From Molossus alvarezi (Eukaryota > Chordata > Mammalia > Chiroptera > Molossidae): 64,000 nucleotides of DNA. How positions within the stretch are numbered: the first letter of the stretch is position 1; each line of letters starts with the position of its first letter. A program made the translations under genes and the position numbers. Positions 55,661 to 64,000 of the stretch are shown in pieces. The notes below the pieces were generated by a model. The model was given only the letters and a program-made list of their open reading frames with translations. It ran no database searches and was not told where the DNA came from. Location: NCBI GenBank assembly GCA_037176705.1, contig CM073898.1:34847488-34911487 (forward strand). The letters run 5' to 3'.

Positions 55661-57796
55661 CCTTGATTTGAGTTGTAGACCTCTCTGAATTTAGAGAAGA
55701 CTCATATTCTTTGTGAGCTTCAGCTTTTGCATTTTGAAAATTTGAGGGTTGGCTAGAAGATACATATAATTTAAACAGTCTAAACTGTCTTCGAACCTCC
55801 AATTTTAACAATCTCCGATCTTCAATGTATTTCAATGAGTAAAATGGAAGGAACATTTTGAGTTTAAAGTTCTTAGAAGAATTAAATGAGCTAAATTATT
55901 TTCTAATATCAACTCTATGAGCTGTAATTCTGAGAACAATTTGGCCAGCTAGGCTGAGTGTCCCTGGTGATGCCAGGGACAGATTGGCTAGATGGCACCG
56001 CACGGGAACAGCACTTCAGCACAGCCTGCTCAATCTGGCCTTCCCGATGTTCTGCCTCGGATAACTTTAAATTTGGGGAGGCTCAGAATTTTTCCTTGAC
56101 GTCTCTCAGACTGCAGGGAGGACAGTTCATGATAAATGCCATCTTCATTAAAAATCAATTCTTACCAATGATTTCACACTACTTTTATTCAGCAATACTG
56201 CATATAATTTGAGACATGCTGTCCACAAAACAGAAGTAACACAGGGTTCAAAAGAACACTGTACTCTCCCTTTGGAGGGTTTATAACAGCAAGAAGGAAA
56301 TTCATTAGAAGTTGACTGTGGACTTTGGATTATAAATAGCCCACCACAACAGTCATACTTTTTGTTGGTTAACTGGTTAGAGGTGAGACAACAGAAAAGT
56401 AAGCCACCAGTAGACTTTCTTAGAAGTAAAAGCAAACAAACAAACATAAAAAAAAAACCTTGTTACATATCACTGGAGCCCTGCTGTAAAAAATACACCA
56501 CAAGTATTATTACAAGATTTAGCCATGATGTTTCCATTGGTGGCCTCTAATGAAAACAACTTTAAGAAGCATGTTAGCTTATAGTTGCAGTGCTTGAAAT
56601 CAATCAAGCAGGGTTCTTGGGATTGTGGAGGGTCCAAAAGGGAAGCCATATACGGATTTCTCTTTGCCTTCATTCCAGAGAATATGCTCTTTGTAATGAG
56701 GAATAAAGCATATTTTAGAATATTTTATATTCATAATTAAAACAAAGAAAATCCTGAAGATTTATTCCCAGGCTTCTCAGTTCAAAGGCACTGACCTCAT
56801 GTGTAGCTAGAAAAGTCATTCAGGACCACAACTGGAGTGCAGTGGTTCTAGGAATGAATAGTTCAGGAATAGCAAGCTGCTGTCTCTTCATGAAAAGATG
56901 AAAATGTTCTAGATTTCAGCACATCTCCCAGGAAAAAGGCAGCAGGTGTGAGTAGGTAACCATTCCTAACCTGCCTAGTCACATCAGCATATTAGCCACA
57001 AACTAGAAAAAAATTTCTGGGACTACCTGAAGTGATGTGTTGATCAAATGTGTACATAACTGTTACTTTTGTTTAACTTTAATTACCTGCTTTTCTTTTG
57101 TCCTTATGCCCTAAAGTGAGTTTTTCATCAAAAGTGAGACTGGTTTTATGAAGAGTATGTGCAAACACACAAATTAGACCCATTGAACTCGAGAGATCAT
57201 TTCTTTCCTTTCCCTCCTATAAGGTTAGCTATTTTCTAAAAATTGATATTGACTCTATGGTAACATGCACATAAATATTAATCAGGAGCATAGGACCTTT
57301 TGTGGATCAGTAAAGGTTATTATAGAGCACTTCATTATCACACTAATCTATGACCTCAATAATAGCTATTCCCAAATCAGAAATAAAGTATATGTTTAAA
57401 GTTTTATCCATATGACACAATTTTACACATTACACATTGAAACAATCTTTACGGATTCCAGAAGAGCCCATAAGGGGAAAGGAAAATAAAAAGCAGTGGC
57501 TGCTTAGGGGTGCTTAACCTAGACACAGACCTCCAGGCACAGGCAACCTCGTACTGCTCCTCCTTCGCCTTTAGCATACTGACTACAAGTGATCACTTTG
57601 CTTTGTACACCATGATTCTAAAAATGCAGCACTCTGTCCCATTATTTGTGATAATACCTTTCATCATGTCCATTTTCAAGGAATTATCATCAAAGTTCAA
57701 TTTTTATTTTTAACGATAATTGCCAATTCTGGTAAGGGCCCCTGGAACAGAACTTCTACATCTTGCTGGAGTTCCTGGATGCCTATAACCCCGTTT
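55658..57796. other. Unique stretch, no gene seen
   Basis: About 2.1 kb without a named repeat. Short frames on both strands at 55958-56673 overlap one another and show no splice context. Confidence 0.45.
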
Positions 57797-57816
57797 AAAG
57801 TCTTATAAATGTTGAG

Positions 57817-57971
57817 CCCAGCTGGTGTGGCTCAGTGGCTGAGCATCGACCCATGCACCAAGAGGTTACTGTTTCAGTTGCTGGTCAGAGCACATGGACA
57901 GGTTTTGGGTCAGATTCCCAGTGGGGGGCATGAAGGAGGCGGCCAATCGATGTTCTCTCTCATTGATATCT

Positions 57972-58015
<44 letters not shown>

Positions 58016-58076
58016 TCCCTTCTTCTCTCTTTAAAATCAATAAAGAAAAAAATTTAAAAACATAAAAAATGAAAAT
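57817..58076 (+). mobile_element. Ves SINE (type A)
   Basis: Head CCCAGCTGGTGTGGCTCAGT, 'tcgacccatgcaccaagagg', degraded B box (GTTTCAGTTGC), 'tcccagtggggggcatgaag', a long TC run (about 57974-58012), end 'aaaatcaataaagaaaaaaa'. The target duplication AAAGTCTTATAAATGTTGAG at 57797-57816 matches 18 of 20 bases at 58077-58096. Confidence 0.96.
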
Positions 58077-58220
58077 AAAGTCTTGTAAATATTGAGAGTC
58101 ATTGATCCAGTAAATATAATTGTATGAAAGACTTTGTCCTAAAGTAATGATCTTAAATAGAAACATGTTTTCTGCTTACAGATGTTCAAAACAGCAATAT
58201 TTAAAATATTTGTATTTGTG

Positions 58221-58436
58221 CCCAGCCAGTGTGGCTCAGTGGTTGAACATCCACCCATGTACAAAGACGTTGCTAGTTCGATTCCTAGTCATGGCACATG
58301 CCCAGGTTGTGGGCCTGATCCCCAGAGGGAGGTGTGCAGGAGGCCGCCAACTGATGTTCTCTCTCATTGATGTTTCTCTCTCTCTCTCCTTCTCCCTTTC
58401 TCTTTCTCTAAAAACAATAAAGAAAAAAAGTTTTTT
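58221..58436 (+). mobile_element. Ves SINE (type A)
   Basis: Head CCCAGCCAGTGTGGCTCAGT, B box AGTTCGATTCC, 'ggttgtgggcctgatcccca', a TC tract and end 'aaaaacaataaagaaaaaaa'. The target duplication AAATATTTGTATTTGTG at 58204-58220 recurs at 58437-58453 with one mismatch. It lies only 124 bp after the previous Ves, in the same orientation, as an independent insertion with a different target. Confidence 0.96.
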
Positions 58437-58453
58437 AAATATTTGTGTTTGTG

Positions 58454-59943
58454 TATAAATGAATTAGTTACTTTCTTTTCTATTTATGTATTTTTCTGAA
58501 CTGTCTTTAAGGAGTGTTTAATTTACAATCAAAATAATTTATTAAAAAAACAACATTCTCTCTCAGGTTTGGGCACAGGACCTAGGACACGGTAGACTCT
58601 CAATCAGGTTCTCTTCTTTCTCTCCCCAAATCTTCTGTATTTCTCTGAGGTAACTTTTGTTTCATAAGACTTTTTCTTGGATCTTTCAGATAAAAAATGA
58701 TATCACTCACTGGAAAGAATGAAGTTTAAAATCTTAGATTAGTATCTGTGGGTGTCAGGAAAGATGATTGGCTCCCACACTTTGTCACTTGTGGTTCCAT
58801 TTGCCCTTTCGTCTCTCTCCTTGAATTCGCCGAATTCTCTCTTTCAGAATCCACTGCTCTCCGTGCGTCAGGATTCCCTCTCATACTTAACTCCCCAGTC
58901 ACTGGAGCCATAAATCCCAATATCTCCAGGTGAATCTGCCCTCATATTGGTGTAACTGCCCTCGAACTTGTGTCTCCTTCTCTGCATGGCTCTCGTCCTC
59001 TCAAATCCTGCTCATCTCTTCTGGCTGAGTATCACCATATTCCATTCATGGTGGAAAATCACAACCATGAATATTATTACAAAAAGATGCCACAGAGATT
59101 TATATCTTTATTATATTGAACAAGTGGCTATATAAAAAAGCTCTTCCAAATAAGAACCACAATATGCTACATTTCACAGTTATTGGGGAGGGCTGAGCTT
59201 TGGGAGTAGATTCTAGGGCTCTTTCCATCCCATTATTCACTGTGGCGTAAAATTCAGTAAAAGAGCATTAGATGCTAAAATATCTAAATGATCTCAATGT
59301 AAGGCTGGTCTGGCAAGGGTCATTAAAAGATGGTACTAGCAATGTACATACACCATAAAGAGAACGGTACTGAATCTTAATCTACAAATAAGTGTAGGCA
59401 CTATGAATTCACATCGCCAGCCATGTCCTGTGACTTATGTTTCAACCAATATTAGAAAATATTTAGAGCTAAGGATTTCCTGAAATGTGATTTTAGATGT
59501 GAGCAGGGAAGATAAGATGGGAATTAAAGTTATCATCTATTTTTTTCTGTTAGGACAACACTGAAAATTTGTCAGAAACATCTGTTCCTTAAATGACACA
59601 ATAGAATAAAAACTGGCAACTGAAGTTTGAAAGATAATTTCAAAGGTTTATTCTATTACAGGGTTCATATTTAGCAGCTGTCAATTTGTTACCGACAACT
59701 GAAATAAAAATCAGCAAAACCTAAATTCTTCTACTGCCAAAGAGACAGCTGTTCGTGAGTGCTAGAGTTTTTTTGAGATATTGTGTTTTTTTTAAAAAAA
59801 ACCAAAATCTATTTCAGAAAAATATATATTCATATTTATAGAAAAAACTTCATTCGACAGAAATAAAGATTGGAATGTTTTCACTGCATTTTGAAAAAGA
59901 ATAATAAAAAAAAAAAGTAGAATTTTGTTCTATTGTTTTTAGG
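58454..59943. other. Unique stretch, no gene seen
   Basis: Frames on opposite strands at 58726-58933 overlap almost completely, which argues against either. No named repeat. Confidence 0.45.
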
Positions 59944-60151
59944 CAGTGTTTTTCAACCTAGGGTAATTTTGACCCCTCAGGAGATATTTGGTGACATCTA
60001 GAAACATTTTTGTTTGTCACACCTAGGGAAGGCTACTGGCATCTACTGAGTAGGAGCCAGAGATGCTGATAAACATCTTATACAAGACAGCCCTTACAAC
60101 AAAGAACTATTTGGCTCATAATGTCAATAGTGCCAAGGTTGAGCGACTTTG
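59944..60151 (+). mobile_element. MER5A-type hAT-Charlie MITE
   Basis: Sense order: 'cagtgtttttcaacctaggg', 'ggagatatttggtgacatct', 'gtttgtcacacctagggaag', 'gctactggcatctactgagt', 'gatgctgataaacatcttat', 'atgtcaatagtgccaaggtt' and end 'gagcgactttg'. Nearly full length; the flanking 8 bp do not match. Confidence 0.92.
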
Positions 60152-60865
60152 TTTTAAAATAATTGATTTGATGATTTTAGACTAAAGATGGGTTTGCATG
60201 TATAGACTTTCCAAACCAGGATTCCATCAGACATGTTCCATCAGAGCATGGCTGTGCTCCAAGGCTGTGCTCCTTAAACAACAGACTGACTCTGCAGCTG
60301 AGAGCTACGGTGAGGCCATTTGCACTGATGTAATTATGTCCGTGTCAGCACTTACGTTGAGTATGTTTCTATGCACAACACTTTATAACTGGGTCATAAA
60401 AATACATCTTTAAAATTGGAGGGGAAGTCTCTGGGTAATAATAATCTTCTAAATGTACATTAGCTAATATTCCAAACAAGCTCCTATTTCATTATCGAAC
60501 AAATGTTAAAATCTTGAAACAGTTTTATCCCAACCTTTACCTCGTCACTTTTTCAAATTAAACGTGTTTCCAAAAAAAACCAGATATTGAATAATACATT
60601 TAGGTTACTCATATCCCGATAGTAATTTAAAAGACTCTACATAATGGAAACAGAGACTTTCAGGCCAGGCATAAGGACCTAGATTCGATATTTTGTTCAG
60701 TGTCTACTCTCTTTCAATCAGTAAGAAAAGTGCTTTATATTAATATCCATTTGCTTTAAAAAATCATCTAACATACAACATTATTTTCAGAAAACCTGTT
60801 ATTTACCCCATTAAAAAGACTAGGGGCAAATCAAATATATGTACGCAGGCCTTATAGCTAAAATA
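60152..60865. other. Unique stretch, no gene seen
   Basis: No named repeat and no exon signal. Confidence 0.45.
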
Positions 60866-60994
60866 AAGAGGTGGGCAAATTAGGTTTACAGTTGTTCATA
60901 TGGAAAAAGGTATGCAGGTTATGATTACTGTAATAGCTTTAATAACTCAAAAACTGTCACTCACAACCGTAAACCTAGTTTTGCTCACACCTGT
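60866..60994. mobile_element. Tc1/mariner-type MITE (about 129 bp)
   Basis: The left end GAGGTGGGCAAATTAGGTTT followed by ACAGTTGT pairs with the right end, which as reverse complement reads CAGGTGTGAGCAAAACTAGG then TTTACGGTTGT. The arms are about 28 bp with a 3-base gap. The right end abuts TA, the target of mariner elements. The interior is only about 65 bp, so there is no transposase. Confidence 0.78.
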
Positions 60995-61179
60995 ATAATA
61001 TTATTCAATAAAATTGACTTTGGCAAATAATATTGCTAAGAAGAAATTTAAGAAAGACATATTCACTGTCATGATGATTTTTACTTATATCAGAACACAT
61101 TTCGATATCAAGATCTTAAAAAAACCTGGATTACCCAGAGGATTCAGTGTTTGTCTGTCTTTCTCTTTAACTTAACAAA

Positions 61180-61435
61180 TACTTACATGGCACTTAGAAT
61201 AGACATGATACCCGTCTTAACTTTTTACAAGTATTAACTCATTGATATATGATTTAATATATCAATAATTCTATAATATATGAATCCATATTGTCTACAT
61301 TTTTCAAACAATGAAGCTGAGGTGTGCAGATATTAAGTAGTTAGTCAAGATCTCACAGCTAGTAAGTGGCAGAGACAGGACTTGTATCAAGGCAGGCTGG
61401 TCCCAGGAAGCTTGCTCTCTAGCCCTATGTAGGTT
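61180..61435 (-). mobile_element. MIR SINE, antisense, with AT-rich expansion
   Basis: 'acaagtattaactcattgat', then AT-rich low-complexity sequence, then 'aacaatgaagctgaggtgtg', 'caagatctcacagctagtaa' and 'gtggcagagacaggacttgt' in antisense MIR order. The AT-rich stretch at about 61240-61285 is extra relative to other copies. Confidence 0.82.
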
Positions 61436-62907
61436 ACCTCTCTCCTTCATCAAAAGCCTGCCCAGGTCGTGTGGCACTGGACAAGAATAAACATGTGTGA
61501 AAGGTTTCAGGTCAAATCAAAGGGAAAGCTGTAGGGAGTCCAAGAGAAGGACAGATCACTGGTCCACCCACGATGCTGCATTGCCCATAAATCTCTTAGA
61601 AAGAGAAATCCAAAAAGTAGCTAGATCTTAATTAAAAGCACCTAATATCTTACTCTCATCCGTGTACATGGCATATACTTTTATCACTAATGCCTTATTT
61701 CTTCTCCACAAGAACAGGCGCTATAGAATGGTATCCAAGGGCATAGACTCTGAAACTATAACTCCTGGGTTCCATATTCCTAAGTTTGAATTGCTATTAC
61801 TATATTTCTATTGCATCTACTGAATGCTGGAGAGAGGCAATGCTATGTTCTCTTCTTCTGGAACACTGTTAGATCATATTTCCTTATCTAGTTCTATGTA
61901 AGTGAGGCCAGGTCACTAGTTCTCACCAATAATATAAGAGTAGAAATAATGTGTGACATCTTCACCCCAAAATGAGTAGATGTATTTTGTCTGCACTCTC
62001 TTTTCTGCCTTGTCTAACATCTGGATGCAGAAGATCTGAAAACTGTGGAAGGTTCTAAGGCCTTTAAGGGATGGTAGAGGCACAACATAGAAGAATCCTG
62101 GGTCCTTTAATTACTACATGGGGTAAAGCTCCTGCCCTTGAAATTAAACTATGGTTATGTTGTGAACCAGAAATACAGCTTTATTATATAAAGCCAATAC
62201 AATTATGAGCTGTTTCTTACAACAGCTAGCCTAGCTTTTATTATGCAATATAAATGTATACCATCATGTGCCCAAAATGATCTTTCTCATAAACTCCAAA
62301 TTACTTCAGCTTAGTTTAGTTTTACTCAGTTTGTGTTCCTCTCCAGAGGAACTCTGACAAGTCCCATTATTTCAATATCTTGTTCTACTAATTATCATCT
62401 CCTACCTCCCAATCACTTCAACACTTCTGTATAGTTTCAAGTTTCAGATGTTATAAAAACTTAGTATAGAACAAATATTCAACCAGTTGGATGTTGATTT
62501 GTTAACCTGTGGAATGCCAGAACAACTGATAATAAACACCCATAACCTAGGTAAAATATATGGAAACTACCCGCCATAGCACCAGACTTCTTCACTATTT
62601 GATTGGGCTACATGAATGAACAAAATAAATAATACAGCTCATGTGGCCATAACTCTCATAAAGAAATTTCTAAAATTAATACCATCCCTTTCTGTAAATA
62701 CTACCCTAATCACAATTAACAAGAAAATCTTTACTTTGGTACCCCATTACCAAATTAGCAAATGAATCTAAGTCCTAATTCTTCGTGACAGCATTTCCAG
62801 AAGCGTGGCCTAATGCTTGCACATTGTCAAAGAGAGCCAATTCTAAAGGATATAATCTCTTAAAAGTACTTGGAAAAAATGTTTTGTTCAGCATTTCTAA
62901 TATGAAT
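61436..62907. other. Mostly unique stretch, no gene seen
   Basis: A possible diverged MIR head ('gcgctatagaatggtatcca', 'actctgaaactataactcct') lies near 61718-61790, too weak to call. Nothing else is recognisable. Confidence 0.4.
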
Positions 62908-63168
62908 TCATTGTGTTCTTTTAGAAGTTATATCATCAGGGTCCTCTGTTTGTGCTGGTTCAGACCCAAGAAGGACAGGAACAATTTGTATATTACTCAG
63001 CCCTGGCAGATTAGTAGATTCTCCTATAACCTTTTCTTCTCCAAATGTCTCTAACAGTTTAAAAACTAAAGGAATATTGATTGATTTGGCCACACTCCTT
63101 GTAATCTTGACAGTAAGAAGCTCAGAAAAATTTCCTTTGCCGTCAATCATGCATACTTTGCTCAAAGA
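62908..63168 (-). other. Candidate terminal coding exon or relic, unrecognised product
   Basis: On the minus strand a good 3' splice site (AATACTCCATGTCCTTTTAG) opens a frame of 86 codons that runs to TGA at 62908-62910; the acceptor TAG is the upstream in-frame stop. The predicted residues look like folded protein; short pieces are VCMIDGKGNFSELLTVKITR, NIPLVFKLLETFGEEKVIGE and PGLSNIQIVPVLLGSEP, with an acidic tail and a basic end (DITSKRTQ). I do not recognise a family. No partner exon or clear poly(A) signal nearby was identified. A pseudogene fragment or chance frame is possible. Confidence 0.28.
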
Positions 63169-64000
63169 CTAAAAGGACATGGAGTATTTCTTCTGAACTT
63201 TCATTGATCCACCACAGTTAATAGATATATAATATTAATATATTTTGTTGAGACGATATAAGCAGCCTCTCTTGAACTGCACTTTTAAATTCCCAATTAA
63301 GAAACAGAGTAATTGAAAAATTACAAAATGGTTCAACTCAAAATTTTAGAATATTTTTAAAATTTCAAATACGTATTTAAAATGTATTCCTTCTGCAGTT
63401 TGTTCACTAAATTCCCAATTTCCAGATGAATGTTCTGTGTATAAAGAAAAGCCAGACACAGCCCTTGACTTTAAAGAAAATCTACAAAATAATGAACAAA
63501 ATGAAAAGAGATGGTAAGGTCTTATATACCTTACAACATAAAATCATAGCTAATAAAATTATAAACTCATTGGCTGAGTCTATCTTTTAAAATGAGACAA
63601 CCAAGGTAATAAACATCACACCTAAAACCCAAGGACCATAAACATTACATATCTATCCTGAGAAATAGCTGTCAGCTGGACATCTTGACCATATGTCCAC
63701 AAACTCAGGTTGGAGTTTTTTTTTTAAAAGGCTACAGTCAAGGTCAAAATGTAGATATATTCTAATTAGCACTTAAAATAAACTTGCCAACTTCTTCACT
63801 AAGTGCTCATGTCTTATCTTAAAGGTTAGGGAAGAAAGAATTCCAAGATTAATAAAAAATTAACACTTTTTAGTTTGTTGTTGAAACCTAAACATGTACA
63901 TACTTTTTGCTTCAGATATAGTGGTAAAGTAGAATTAAAAGGCGACTGATTTTTACCAATTATAATTTTATATTGTGGGTAAAGGTATATAGCTCAAAGA
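63169..64000. other. Unique AT-rich stretch, no gene seen
   Basis: No named repeat, exon signal or RNA gene up to the window end. Confidence 0.5.

Noticed and set aside
58726..58933. Nearly coincident frames on both strands
   Set aside because: No independent evidence for either; the overlap is a composition effect.
1..64000. CRISPR arrays, operons, bacterial promoters or prophage genes
   Set aside because: No regularly spaced repeats with unique spacers and no compact gene arrays; the SINE and LINE content identifies mammalian DNA.
1..64000. CpG island or gene promoter
   Set aside because: No extended stretch rich in G, C and CpG was seen. The GC-richer patches at about 13.1 kb, 32.6 kb and 44.9 kb are short and poor in CpG.

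Overview
Organism. This is gene-poor, AT-rich mammalian nuclear DNA, almost certainly from a microbat. The diagnostic signal is about fifteen copies of a tRNA-derived SINE of the bat Ves type. They carry a tRNA-like head with A-box and B-box text, a (TC)-rich middle and an A-rich tail, and most are flanked by clear target-site duplications. Three L1 3' ends share one lineage-type terminus, and older mammal-wide repeats (MIR, L2, MER5A-type hAT, MaLR LTRs) are scattered throughout. No bacterial, viral-genome or organelle features are present. The open reading frames are short and mostly chance frames or repeat-derived frames. LAYOUT. 1-5 kb: three antisense Ves SINEs, one antisense MIR, a candidate antisense exon (2271-2677), an ancient repeat (about 3023-4135) split by a short L1 3' end, and an old L1M fragment split by a Ves. 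5-17 kb: mostly unique sequence with a 35-bp tandem duplication, one antisense Ves, a candidate exon at 10420-10680, and MIR and L2 relics. 17-35 kb: two Ves at its left edge, then about 17.5 kb with no Ves, holding L2 3' ends, a MIR and a small L1 whose 5' part is inverted. 35-45 kb: three sense Ves, an L1 3' fragment, and the largest element, a 5'-truncated L1 (37628-39448) bounded by a 15/16-matching duplication and carrying a broken ORF2. 45-55 kb: a MaLR-type LTR, a tRNA-Leu primer-binding-site relic and a second partial LTR, followed by hAT-type DNA transposons, more Ves (one only half length), MIRs and a solo MaLR LTR. 55-64 kb: a perfect 28-bp inverted repeat made of TC and GA microsatellites, two MER5A copies, a mariner-type MITE, two adjacent Ves, MIR relics and a second antisense candidate exon (62908-63168). 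FUNCTION. No confident protein-coding gene, tRNA gene or rRNA gene was found. The window reads as intergenic or deep-intronic DNA shaped by layered retrotransposition. Three splice-signal-flanked open stretches are listed as low-confidence exon candidates because they are the only places where host coding sequence might sit. No undescribed multi-gene system is visible. The most informative observations are the nested insertion chronology, the two Ves subtypes, the half-length Ves with its own target duplication, the twin-primed L1 and the retained retroviral primer-binding site.
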